From the NCBI GenBank assembly GCA_964570935.1, contig CAZMZP010000074.1, positions 1 through 56,161 on the forward strand: a stretch of 56,161 nt of DNA. The letters run 5' to 3'. The translations under genes and the position numbers were made by a program. Every line of letters begins with the position of its first letter. The stretch's first letter is position 1. Under the pieces are notes generated by a model. That model had not been told where the DNA came from. It saw nothing but the letters and a program-made list of their open reading frames with translations, and made no database searches. The DNA is from JAFGJU01 sp964570935. Its GTDB lineage: Bacteria; Eisenbacteria; RBG-16-71-46; JAFGJU01. Below, in pieces: positions 15,944 through 24,377 of this stretch.

Positions 15944-16113
15944 GAGGTCAAGTAATCCGCTGAAGGATTCTGCTCGGCCTGCAGGCGGGGCGGCCCTTGA
16001 ATGTTGTGTCATTTTTGGAAGGGGGAGGTGATTCGCGGTATCCATCTTGTTACTGCCTCTTAGAGTTACGACCCGCGATTTCTGCAAACTGTGACAACCG
16101 AGGGACGAGTAAA
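15944..16113 (+). promoter_or_regulatory. Structured 5' leader, second of three matched leaders
   Basis: About 170 nt. GGGGAGGTG (16022-16030) again ends 84 nt before the ATG. Immediately after it, TCGCGG (16033 onward) can pair with CCGCGA about 40 nt downstream, which replaces the TGCAG/CTGCA pair of the first leader in the same place. The two pairs differ in sequence but not in position, which is what a conserved stem would show. Confidence 0.5.
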
Positions 16114-17025
16114 ATGAGACTGCACAAGTACACGATTATTCTGATGATGGCTCTCGTGGTCTGCTTCGCGCTTGCTGCGCCGGTCATGGCCCAGCAGATA
16201 AAGGGCGGACACGACGAGACCAGTGAAGTGAACAACCCGCGTTGGACGAGCGGTGCGCCAACTGCCGGAGTGGCTCCGGCTCTTACCGGCATCCACCTGC
16301 TCCTTAGCGAGGTGGCGGTTGCGGGTACCTCTGCGGAGTTTTTCGAGATCTACAACCCGACATCTGAGACGGTTGATCTCACCAAGTACTACGTGACGGA
16401 CGCCTGGTACGTACCGACGCCACCGGCCCCGATTTCAGCGTACTACCAGTACCCGTCGGGTGCCCTTATGATCACCACCGCCACGGACTTCTGCTGCCGC
16501 TTCCCGGCGGGCACCAGCATAGCCCCGGGCGGTGTGATCGTGGTCGCAATGTACGGGCAGGGCATTGACAGCTTGTACGGCGCGGGCACGTCCGACTTCG
16601 AGGTCACCCCCTTCAACGCGGGTATTCCCGACATGATCAATGTGGGTGGCAACGTGCTGTATCCCGGCGGCGCGACGCTCACTAACGGGTCCGAGTTCAT
16701 CATGCTGTTCTACTGGGACGGCGCCTCGGACAATGTGTGTGACGTGGACTACGTGACTTGGGGTTCTTCTTCCGGCACTTCCCGCGTGGACAAGACCGGC
16801 CTGACCTGCGACGGCCCGGACCTGGATGCGATAGCTACCCCGTATAACAACGACACGGCCATCGCGCTGCAGAGTTCCATCGCGGCTCCGGCGGCCGGAT
16901 CGAGCTCGGCCCGGACCATGCTACCCGAGGGCGTGGAAGCTGCCAACGGCAACGGCTGCGTGGCAGGCGGACCCACGCCGGTCAACAACACGACTTGGGG
17001 CCAGGTGAAGACACTTTACCGTTAG
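16114..17025 (+). CDS. Secreted lamin-tail-domain protein with TWGQVK C-terminus (paralog)
   Basis: A 303-residue paralog of the 14791 protein, with the same signal peptide (MRLHKYTIILMMALVVCFALA, cleaved before AQQ) and the same LTD blocks: 'GIHLLLSEVA', 'EFFEIYNPTSETVDLTKYYV', 'FPAGTSIAPGGV', 'FIMLFYWDG' and 'CDVDYVTWG'. It ends NTTWGQVKTLYR. The two proteins agree strongly at the signal peptide, LTD core and C-terminus but diverge in loops, consistent with an old tandem duplication. ATG at 16114 is preceded by CGAGGGACG, a weak ribosome site. The gene keeps its own promoter and terminator, so each copy may be regulated separately. Confidence 0.8.
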   Translation: MRLHKYTIILMMALVVCFALAAPVMAQQIKGGHDETSEVNNPRWTSGAPTAGVAPALTGIHLLLSEVAVAGTSAEFFEIYNPTSETVDLTKYYVTDAWYVPTPPAPISAYYQYPSGALMITTATDFCCRFPAGTSIAPGGVIVVAMYGQGIDSLYGAGTSDFEVTPFNAGIPDMINVGGNVLYPGGATLTNGSEFIMLFYWDGASDNVCDVDYVTWGSSSGTSRVDKTGLTCDGPDLDAIATPYNNDTAIALQSSIAAPAAGSSSARTMLPEGVEAANGNGCVAGGPTPVNNTTWGQVKTLYR

Positions 17026-17057
17026 GCCTGAGCGTCTGTTCATCGAGCGCTGAGAAG

Positions 17058-17087
17058 AGCGGCCACCCCGCTTCGGGGGTGGCCGCT
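17058..17087 (+). terminator. Terminator of the second LTD gene
   Basis: AGCGGCCACCCCG pairs with CGGGGGTGGCCGCT around a short loop, followed by TTCGTTTG. The arm sequence matches the terminator at 15756-15787. Confidence 0.75.
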
Positions 17088-17189
17088 TCGTTTGTGGCCC
17101 GGCATGATGTCCAGCTCGGAGGCCCGCGCCCTGGTGACACACGGTCGGTTGCACCGCACAATTCTGTTGGAAATTTCCCTTTCCGCGTG

Positions 17190-17218
17190 TTGACACCGGC
17201 CCTGTCCGGGGCCATAGT
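17190..17218 (+). promoter_or_regulatory. Sigma-70-type promoter, third secreted-protein gene
   Basis: TTGACA, a 17-nt spacer and CATAGT. The predicted start near 17225 gives a leader of about 169 nt, the same length as the two previous genes. Confidence 0.65.
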
Positions 17219-17224
17219 GTAAGT

Positions 17225-17393
17225 AGGATCAGGTGTGAACAGCTGACAGGTTGATTCTCCTCAAGATCCGCTCATCAAACAAATCCCGACTGAAGAGGGG
17301 AGGTGGAGTGCCCTAAGATTAATTCAGTCCCAAGGGGTTGAGTCCACGCGACGCCCTTATCGCGTTTTTCCACCTCAACGGGAGGTGAACAAG
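17225..17393 (+). promoter_or_regulatory. 5' leader with mutually exclusive pairing at the Shine-Dalgarno
   Basis: About 169 nt. CACCTC (17371-17376) pairs with GAGGTG (17382-17387), the Shine-Dalgarno of the gene, over a 5-nt loop, which would block the ribosome. The upstream GAGGTGG (17300-17306, inside the GGGGAGGTG motif) can pair with the CCACCTC at 17370-17376 instead and free the site. This is the layout of a switch. No ligand class was recognised. Confidence 0.55.
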
Positions 17394-18083
17394 ATGAAAT
17401 GGCTTTCAACCCTTGCTCTAATGCTCTGCCTCGCGCTGCCAGCCCCGGCACTGGCCGGCAACAGCCAGCCGGCGCTCTACCTCGAGGCCTACAGCTCGGC
17501 GGACATTCCGACCAGCCCCGCGCCGTCCTACATCTGTTCGCACGGTGAGCAGACAGGCACGCTTCACTGCTACGACAGCAAGGCCCCGCGGGGTTTCCTG
17601 TACCTTGTTGTCCATGTCGATAAACTGGACGCAACCTGTCCCAACGAACCCGGCCCTCCGTGTGCCAACTACGGTGGATACCTGGGGCTGCCGTTCGGCA
17701 TACGGATCTCGGGTGACCCGGTCGTGTTCACGTGCGTGTTCCCGTGTCCCGGATTCGCGGTCGGGCCAAGTCTCGCCGGATGGCCAGCGGCCATAGTGGT
17801 GTCAACCTTGGGCGGGCCTGAGTATGGCTGCCGCGACCGCTGGGACAACCCATGCTACCTGGGCTACTACAACAACTCCGAGGGAACAGGGGCGACCTTC
17901 TTCGACATGGTGACAAGCGCAGACGGAGACCCACTGCACGTCATCAACTGTGCCTTCCAGTTCGACCCCGGCACGGTGGTCGGGTGCAACGCCCAGTGGG
18001 GCGGCCAGCAGACGGCACCCTGCCTTGCGCTGGTCCCGGTCCAGGCGACCACGTGGGGACACATCAAGCAGATGTACAGGTAG
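17394..18083 (+). CDS. Secreted cysteine-rich protein with TWGHIK C-terminus
   Basis: A 229-residue protein with a signal peptide (MKWLSTLALMLCLALPAPALA). The mature part has about 12 Cys, in pairs such as 'CVFPCPGF' and 'RDRWDNPCYLG', probably disulfide bonded after export. It matches no family I recognise. It ends in TTWGHIKQMYR. Start taken at ATG 17394, seven nt after GGGAGGTG; the GTG at 17385 is inside that ribosome site. It sits after the two LTD proteins under the same kind of leader, suggesting common regulation although the mature domains differ. Confidence 0.75.
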   Translation: MKWLSTLALMLCLALPAPALAGNSQPALYLEAYSSADIPTSPAPSYICSHGEQTGTLHCYDSKAPRGFLYLVVHVDKLDATCPNEPGPPCANYGGYLGLPFGIRISGDPVVFTCVFPCPGFAVGPSLAGWPAAIVVSTLGGPEYGCRDRWDNPCYLGYYNNSEGTGATFFDMVTSADGDPLHVINCAFQFDPGTVVGCNAQWGGQQTAPCLALVPVQATTWGHIKQMYR

Positions 18084-18107
18084 GCCTGCCGCCGTCGCAA
18101 ACGAGAG

Positions 18108-18136
18108 CGGGGAACCCCGGGCCGAGGGGTTCCCCG
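18108..18136 (+). terminator. Terminator of the cysteine-rich secreted protein
   Basis: CGGGGAACCCC (18108-18118) pairs with GGGGTTCCCCG (18126-18136) with a 7-nt loop, followed by TCTTGCTTG. Confidence 0.75.
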
Positions 18137-18520
18137 TCTTGCTTGCGCCGGGTCCGCGGCTCGCCCGAACGCCCTCCGGGCGGCTTCTCATTTTGCTTGT
18201 TTCTTTTCCGGCGGCTGTGATACGTTGACAAAGAAGGCAGGAGAAGGAACCGGACCTGCACCTCAGAGTGTTTACATCCTTTTTCTCATCATCTCTCTCG
18301 GTCGCTCTGTGTCTCGTGGCGGCCCTCCGCCGCGCGCAGGCCGGTGCCGCCGGCAGCGCGCTGTTTGCGGGCGGCGGCCGCCCGGGATCGAAGGAGCTGG
18401 TGATCTGTGAAGGGCCTCGGGATCACTATTCCACCATCCGCTGTCGCTTATCTCTCAGACCCTGATCACACCCAGTTTTCTCATTCGCGTCACGTCCAAC
18501 TTCGAGCAAGGAGGTAGACC
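18137..18520 (+). other. Gene-free stretch before the TonB receptor gene
   Basis: About 380 nt with no convincing gene. A TTGACA occurs near 18228 but no good -10 follows at normal spacing. Short open frames here lack a family pattern and were not annotated. Confidence 0.5.
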
Positions 18521-21154
18521 ATGCGACATCGTATGGCCATCGCCGCGACAATCCTGCTCTTTCTCCTCGCTTTGCCGGCAGCATGTCTGGCCGGAGACGT
18601 GGGGAAGATCACGGGAAGGGTCGTGGCCAGTGGAACGAGTCAGCCGCTCGATCTCGCCAACGTCGTGATCCTGGGTACGAACATGGGCGCCATGGCGGGC
18701 GAAGACGGCAGTTTCCTCATCCTTAACGTCGCCCCCGGGCAATACGACATCCAGGCGTCTTTCATAGGATACAGGACCGTCGTCGTCACCGGGGTAATCG
18801 TGGAGCCGGACCTGACCCGCACGGTCCTGTTTGAGCTGGACGAGAGCCCGGTCGAGGCGGAGCCTGTGTTGGTCAGGGCGCAGAGGCCGCTCGTCCAGGT
18901 GGACGTAACCTCAACGAGGAACATCTTCCTGGCCGAGGAGGTCGCCTCTCTCCCCGTCGACAACCCGCTAAACGTAATCAACTACGTCTCCGGCGCTGCA
19001 ATTGACGCGGGAGGCACGCACATCAGGGGCGGACGCGCGGCCGAGGTGGGTTACTACATCGACGACGCGCCCATCCAGGACCCCATCGCCAACAACGCGT
19101 TGATCAACGTGTCCAACCAGACTGTGAACGAGATGGTCATCTTCACCGGAGGGTTCAACGCGGAGTACGGGAACGCGAGCTCGGGTATCGTCAACATCAT
19201 CACCAGCGAGGGCTCGGACAAGCTGGAGGGCTCGGTGGAGCACAGGATGTACGTTCCCCTGGGGAACCTCTGGACGAGAAGCGACACCGGCGACCCGCTG
19301 GACACCGGCGAGTCGCGGCAGAGGTTCAGCCTTTCGGGGCCCTTGTACAAAGCCAAGGCAGCGGACTTGAGGTTCGCCCTGTCCGCCGAGGCCACGCAGT
19401 GGGACGACTGGGATCCTCGCGTGGAGGCTCTGGACCGTCCGGGCAAGCAGCGGTTGTTCGACGGCTCTCTCACTCTTCGCGCCGGCAAGACGACGCTGAA
19501 GGCCGTTGGCAACGTCGAGCTCGACAAGCACGTCTCGAGCTACGACGCCTTCCGTCTGTACGAGAGAATCCTTGTTCCGGAGACCTGGCGCCACACCGAC
19601 AACGAAAACTACCGTGCGGCGCTCTCGGCCAGCCACATGCTCAGCCCGACGTCCTACCTGCGCGGTACGTTCAGCGTCGTGAACGGTGAGATGGAGATCG
19701 CCCAGCCGGGCAAGAAGTGGGACCCCAAACTCACATACGAGGAGAATCAGGACAAGTACGACATAGACCTGGACGTCAGGCGTGACGAGAACAATTTCGT
19801 GATCAGCGGGGACAATCCCTACTACGACTTCCAGAAGACACGCGTCTATTCCTTCCGCGGCAGCTACACGCAGCAGTACGGCAGGAACGAGATCAAGGGC
19901 GGGATAGACCTCAGCAGGTACGACGTTCAGAACCACGACATCTTTGCGTCGACCCAGAACTACTACATATACACCTACGACGTTAAGCCCACGGCCGGGG
20001 CCTTCTACCTGCAGGACAAGATCGAGTTCGAAGGCCTCATCATGAACATGGGCCTCCGCTTCGACTTCTTCGACCCCAACCACAAGAAGTTCCGCGACTA
20101 CAACCATCCGTACGACCTCGGGGCGCCCGACTCCCTGTGGCACGGCCCGGACGGCGACGAGGCGCCGATCGAGCGCGCGCGGTACGACGACGAAGGCAAC
20201 TACCTCGGGGGCGGCCTCGAGGACGCGACCGTCAAGTCGAAGCTCAGCCCACGCCTCGGGGTGTCGTATCCCATCTCCTCCACGAGCTACCTGCACATGC
20301 AGTACGGGCATTTCTTCCAGATGCCCTCGTTCAACTTTCTCTATGCAAACGAGAAGTTCCACACGAGAGGCCGCTGGCTCCTGACCGGCAATCCGGACCT
20401 CGAGGCCGAGAAGACTGTCGCCTACGAAGTGGGCATCAACCATCTTCTGAGCACCAACACCGCTGCGGACGTGACCTTCTTCTACAAGGACATCACCGAC
20501 ATGACGGAGACGGTCACGATGGGCCCCACCGTGGAGTCAAACCCGCAGGGCAGGGAGAACTACGTCACCTACATGAACACCGGCTACGGCAACGTTCGCG
20601 GGTTCGAGGTGAATCTGAAGAGGCGGCACTTCGACAACTGGCACTACCACGGAGCCTACACCTTCATGGTCGCGAGGGGCTTCAGCTCCGGCGCCAACGA
20701 AGGCTACTTGAGGAGGTTCGACAACGAGGATTTCCCGACCCAGCAGTTCTACCTGGATTGGGACCGCAGGCACTCGTTCCTGGTGACGGGCGGGTTCAGC
20801 ATCGCGAACAACTGGAGCGTGGACATGGCGGGCAGCTATGCGACCGGCTCTCCCTACACGGACCCCAAGGCTCTGTCCAGAAAGCCGGCCAGAAACGGGG
20901 CCCGATTCGAGTCGATAAGCAACGTGGACCTGGAAGTGCACAAGTTCCTGACGCTGTTTGAGCTCAACACGGATGTCTTCATGCGCGTCACGAATCTGTT
21001 CGACCAGCGGAACGTCCTCAACTGGGACGATTACGACCAGGACTTCAGGAACTGGCTGGTCGCGAACCCGGGCGATTTCCTCGGGCCGTTCGGCGACTAC
21101 ACCGTGTACGGGTCGCCCAGGAGCGTGCTCGGCGGCGTCAGAGTGAGATTCTAG
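18521..21154 (+). CDS. TonB-dependent outer-membrane receptor with carboxypeptidase-regulatory-like domain
   Basis: An 877-residue protein. After the signal peptide (ending ACLAG) residues about 27-110 form a CarboxypepD_reg-like beta-sandwich ('GKITGRVVASG', 'MAGEDGSFLILNVAPGQYDIQASFIGYR'). A plug domain follows ('HIRGGRAAEVGYYIDDAPIQDP', 'EMVIFTGGFNAEYGNASSGIVNI') and then a 22-strand-type barrel ending GGVRVRF. This is the Oar/SusC-like receptor layout, which imports siderophores, glycans or peptides or has a structural role. AAGGAGGT precedes the ATG. The next two genes lie 20 and 45 nt downstream, so the three form one operon with a FlgD-type secreted protein and a PorV-like protein. The substrate cannot be read from the sequence. 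Confidence 0.85.
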   Translation: MRHRMAIAATILLFLLALPAACLAGDVGKITGRVVASGTSQPLDLANVVILGTNMGAMAGEDGSFLILNVAPGQYDIQASFIGYRTVVVTGVIVEPDLTRTVLFELDESPVEAEPVLVRAQRPLVQVDVTSTRNIFLAEEVASLPVDNPLNVINYVSGAAIDAGGTHIRGGRAAEVGYYIDDAPIQDPIANNALINVSNQTVNEMVIFTGGFNAEYGNASSGIVNIITSEGSDKLEGSVEHRMYVPLGNLWTRSDTGDPLDTGESRQRFSLSGPLYKAKAADLRFALSAEATQWDDWDPRVEALDRPGKQRLFDGSLTLRAGKTTLKAVGNVELDKHVSSYDAFRLYERILVPETWRHTDNENYRAALSASHMLSPTSYLRGTFSVVNGEMEIAQPGKKWDPKLTYEENQDKYDIDLDVRRDENNFVISGDNPYYDFQKTRVYSFRGSYTQQYGRNEIKGGIDLSRYDVQNHDIFASTQNYYIYTYDVKPTAGAFYLQDKIEFEGLIMNMGLRFDFFDPNHKKFRDYNHPYDLGAPDSLWHGPDGDEAPIERARYDDEGNYLGGGLEDATVKSKLSPRLGVSYPISSTSYLHMQYGHFFQMPSFNFLYANEKFHTRGRWLLTGNPDLEAEKTVAYEVGINHLLSTNTAADVTFFYKDITDMTETVTMGPTVESNPQGRENYVTYMNTGYGNVRGFEVNLKRRHFDNWHYHGAYTFMVARGFSSGANEGYLRRFDNEDFPTQQFYLDWDRRHSFLVTGGFSIANNWSVDMAGSYATGSPYTDPKALSRKPARNGARFESISNVDLEVHKFLTLFELNTDVFMRVTNLFDQRNVLNWDDYDQDFRNWLVANPGDFLGPFGDYTVYGSPRSVLGGVRVRF

Positions 21155-21174
21155 ATAGAGGGAGGTCTTGAATC

Positions 21175-23040
21175 ATGAAAAGACTCATCTTGCTCTTCAT
21201 TGTTGCGGTCTTCGCCGTGGCCGCCTGCTGCGGGGCGGCTCAAGCGAGAACGAGTCCGCAGAAACAGGGGGCGCCGCCCGCGCTTTACCAGACACGAGGC
21301 GCCGGGTACGCGGCCGCGGTCAACGACTCGTTCTTCACGGACCTGCACATAGGGGCCCTGTGGTTCCCAAACATCTCCAACAAGGGCTACATCGGCTACT
21401 GGGACCTGTCCGCGTACTATCCCGGCGGAGGCAATCAGTCGAGTCTCTGGCAGGGCGGCATGTGGTCGGGGGGCTACGTGCAGGGGCGGAGCAACGCCTG
21501 GCGCTACCTGGGTTCTGACGGCAGCGACGCCGACCCGGCGCAGTACGACACCCGCGACGAGCAGGCCGTGGTCGAGACCGAAGCGGACTTCGGCTACACG
21601 TATCCGTACAGGCGCTTCACCGTGCACGTCAACACCGACCTGAAGCCGTACCTCGAGAGCGGGGCTGACACCGTCGACGGCGACATGGGGATGGACGTCA
21701 AGTACGAGTGGCACCAGTGGGGCGTGCAGGGATTCGACAATTGGGTCATCGTCCACGTCACCGTCGCCTTCAGCAAGGCCATAGACGATTTCTACTGGGG
21801 CTGGATGAGCGACTGCGACGTGGGTGACGTGAACCTGGCGGACGTCTACTTCGACGACTACGCCGGGTGGAACGACACGTACAAATTCGCCTACATGCGG
21901 GACTGGGACTACGACCCGCTCCCGGGACAGCCGGCGCAGACGTTCACGGCTGACAGCCTGTGGCTTTCGTCCGGCGTGATAGGGCAGGTGCTGCTTGCCG
22001 CGCCGACGGTGGGCGGTTCCGTTGAAGCTTCGCTCGACCCGGCGCAGGATTGGGTGTCCAAGAACTACTGGGACTGGAACAATGACGTGTCCTCCATCCA
22101 GAACACGTACGACCGGCTGTCGGGGGCGTGGGAGAACCCGTTCCCGCCCGAGGACGCGTTCGATTATCGAATACTGAACGGAGTCGGACCGTACCAGGTT
22201 GCGGCGGGAGACACCGCGCACTTCTGGATGGCCTACGTCATGGGCGAAGGCTACAACGATGACGACTACTCCATCTTCGGGCTGGGTAACCTGGTTCAGC
22301 ACGTTCAGGACGTGCAGGACTTCTACGACGGCGGGTTCGTCATTCCGGCGGACGCGATTCCTCCGCAGGCGCCCGACCTGAACCCGGACCTGGCCGCCGA
22401 CGTCTTCGCCGATGAACTGACGGTGCACTGGGCTCCTTACGCCGACATTCCGGGCGGCACCGAAGCCGACAGCTTCATCGTGTACACGAGCGACATAAGC
22501 AAGCTTGGTCCATGGGTCAGGTACGAGGCCTTCGACAACACGGCCACGGAGACGATCGTGCGGCTCATCCCCGGTTTCTACACGTACGTCTGGGTGCAGG
22601 CATACAACTCCGCGGGTGACATCGGCAGCAATCCGTACGCGCTTTCGAGCCGGCTCTACACGGTGGACGAAGACGGCTTCCTGAGGGCCAACGAGAACAC
22701 GATTACGAGCGTGGTGGGGAACACCGCGGTCGAGTCGGAGGTCAACAAGGTCACCGTCGCGCCCAACCCGTACGTCGGGTCCAACGAGGCCGAGCTGGAG
22801 GAATTCGGCACACTGCTCGGGTTCCACCATCTGCCCGAGAAGTGCACCATCTACATCTACAACCTGCTGGGCAACCTGGTGGACGTCATTCACCACGATT
22901 CCCCGACCGGGTCGGAGTTCTGGGACATGACGACCAGGTCACAGGAATCGATCTCGTCCGGTATCTACATCTACCGCGTCACCGCCGAGGACGGGTCGGA
23001 AAAGACGGGGAAGTTCGCGGTGCTTAAAGGTCAGAGATGA
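21175..23040 (+). CDS. Secreted protein with T9SS-like C-terminal domain
   Basis: A 621-residue protein with a signal peptide (LLFIVAVFAVAACCGAAQA). Residues about 35-400 are a beta-rich region rich in Trp, Tyr and Asp with no family I recognise. A fibronectin-III-like segment lies at about 400-510 ('DELTVHWAPYADIPGGTEADSF'). The last 95 residues have the sorting-domain pattern: 'VTVAPNPYVGSNEAELE', 'KCTIYIYNLLGNLVDVI', 'SSGIYIYRV' and a KFAVLKGQR tail. A TonB receptor upstream and a PorV-like protein downstream support export to the surface. Start ATG has GGGAGGT nine nt upstream. In several FCB lineages this three-gene arrangement recurs, so the protein may be the surface ligand of the receptor; this is inferred. 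Confidence 0.75.
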   Translation: MKRLILLFIVAVFAVAACCGAAQARTSPQKQGAPPALYQTRGAGYAAAVNDSFFTDLHIGALWFPNISNKGYIGYWDLSAYYPGGGNQSSLWQGGMWSGGYVQGRSNAWRYLGSDGSDADPAQYDTRDEQAVVETEADFGYTYPYRRFTVHVNTDLKPYLESGADTVDGDMGMDVKYEWHQWGVQGFDNWVIVHVTVAFSKAIDDFYWGWMSDCDVGDVNLADVYFDDYAGWNDTYKFAYMRDWDYDPLPGQPAQTFTADSLWLSSGVIGQVLLAAPTVGGSVEASLDPAQDWVSKNYWDWNNDVSSIQNTYDRLSGAWENPFPPEDAFDYRILNGVGPYQVAAGDTAHFWMAYVMGEGYNDDDYSIFGLGNLVQHVQDVQDFYDGGFVIPADAIPPQAPDLNPDLAADVFADELTVHWAPYADIPGGTEADSFIVYTSDISKLGPWVRYEAFDNTATETIVRLIPGFYTYVWVQAYNSAGDIGSNPYALSSRLYTVDEDGFLRANENTITSVVGNTAVESEVNKVTVAPNPYVGSNEAELEEFGTLLGFHHLPEKCTIYIYNLLGNLVDVIHHDSPTGSEFWDMTTRSQESISSGIYIYRVTAEDGSEKTGKFAVLKGQR

Positions 23041-23085
23041 CGCCGTGATGCAATCGGGTGATGAGATTCGCTTGGAGGAAAAGCC

Positions 23086-24123
23086 ATGAAAAAGACACTC
23101 GTGAGCATGACGCTTCTGCTCATGACTCTGACCTGCCTCGCGCAGGCGCAGACCAGCGACAGGGCGGGAAGCGTTGGAGCCTTGTTTCTCAAACTGGGCG
23201 TGAGCCCCAGGGCCGCGGCCATGGGCAACACCTACGTGGCCGTGGCGGACGACATCACCGGCGTGTTCCTGAACCCGGTGTCGATCGTCAACCTCGAAGG
23301 CTACCAGTTCTTCGTCTCGGAGCTGGACTACCTGGTCGACATGAAGGCCCTGGCGGGGGTCGTCGCCTTTCCGATGCCGGCGTGGATCGGAGGAATGGGC
23401 GCCGTCCACTACACCGGGTTCTTCTCGGGTGAGATGACGATGACGACGGCCGAGGACATCGACGGAGAGCTGACGGACGAGCAATTCAGCTGGAACGAGC
23501 TGGCCCTGGGCGCGACGTACGCCCGGAGTTTCACGGACAAGTTCAGCATCGGCCTCGGCGCGAAGTACGTGCGCACCGACGTGGCGGACTACTCCAGCCA
23601 GACGTTCGCGTTCGACGTCGGCACCATGTACAGAACCGGGTTCCGCAACCTGAGACTGGGCATGTCGGCCACGAATTTCGGACCCGACATGAAGTTCAGC
23701 GGGAAGTACGCAAACACCTACATAAGCGGGATCTGGCAGGTGTCGGTTCCGGAGGAGTACGGCTACTATCCGCTTCCAATATCGTTGCAGGTGGGCATCG
23801 CGGACGAGCTGTACGCGGACGAGCAGCTGCGCCTGACCGGCGCGCTCGACTTCAGCCATCCCAACGACCTGGCGGAGCGGATTCACCTCGGGGCCGAGCT
23901 GGCCTACAACGAAATGCTGTTCCTGCGCGGCGGGCTCTTCTTCGACATGGATGAGACCGAGGTCGTCGACCCGGTCGACCCCGACGACGAGGCGCTGGAC
24001 AGGTACAAGGAGTTCCGGTTCGGGGCCGGAGTGAAGGTCAGCAATTTCGCGATTGACTACGCCTGGCAGGACGTCGAAGCAATGGGAAGCGTCCACCGGG
24101 TAGGCGTCAGCTTCAAGATGTAG
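23086..24123 (+). CDS. PorV/PorQ-family outer-membrane protein
   Basis: A 345-residue barrel protein of the PorV/PorQ (UPF0164-like) family. The hallmark is at the N-terminus after the signal peptide: 'GALFLKLGVSPRAAAMGNTYVAVADDITGVFLNPVSI'. Short beta strands follow to a terminal HRVGVSFKM. In Bacteroidetes, PorV shuttles cargo from the type IX translocon to the attachment complex. No core translocon gene (SprA, PorK-N) is in this window, so a link to T9SS is not shown. It is last in the TonB-receptor operon and is followed by a strong hairpin. Confidence 0.8.
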   Translation: MKKTLVSMTLLLMTLTCLAQAQTSDRAGSVGALFLKLGVSPRAAAMGNTYVAVADDITGVFLNPVSIVNLEGYQFFVSELDYLVDMKALAGVVAFPMPAWIGGMGAVHYTGFFSGEMTMTTAEDIDGELTDEQFSWNELALGATYARSFTDKFSIGLGAKYVRTDVADYSSQTFAFDVGTMYRTGFRNLRLGMSATNFGPDMKFSGKYANTYISGIWQVSVPEEYGYYPLPISLQVGIADELYADEQLRLTGALDFSHPNDLAERIHLGAELAYNEMLFLRGGLFFDMDETEVVDPVDPDDEALDRYKEFRFGAGVKVSNFAIDYAWQDVEAMGSVHRVGVSFKM

Positions 24124-24164
24124 GCCGGGTCGGCCGGCCGGACCTGTCACGGTCCGACACGCAC

Positions 24165-24193
24165 GTGGCCCGCGCGCTGACCGCGCGGGCCAC
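24165..24193 (+). terminator. Terminator of the PorV-like operon
   Basis: GTGGCCCGCGCG pairs perfectly with CGCGCGGGCCAC around a 5-nt loop, 40 nt after the stop. There is no T-run after it, so termination efficiency is uncertain. Confidence 0.55.
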
Positions 24194-24377
24194 TCGCGCT
24201 GTTGGGGCGCGGCCGCGGGCTGAGGGTGATTCCTCGCGTCCGGACGGAAAAGCGGTTTGACAAACCGGGGTCCATGCGCTAGCTTTGCCCCGATTGTCCG
24301 GCGGGCCGTCCGCCGGGAGCCGGACATCGCCGGACCTTCGCCGGGGCAGCCCGGAAAGGGCCGGGCGGGGGGAATCC

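Noticed and set aside
14624..17393. Known c-di-GMP or cobalamin riboswitch in the three leaders
   Set aside because: I could not find the conserved cores of known classes; the leaders share only the purine motif, length and some stems.
21151..22896. A long antisense open frame over the FlgD-type secreted protein gene
   Set aside because: Same reason: Arg/Val-rich, no motif, and the sense strand has a signal peptide and a T9SS-like domain.
18521..24123. Calling the operon a type IX secretion system
   Set aside because: Only a PorV-like protein and FlgD-type cargo are present. None of the core translocon genes are in the window.
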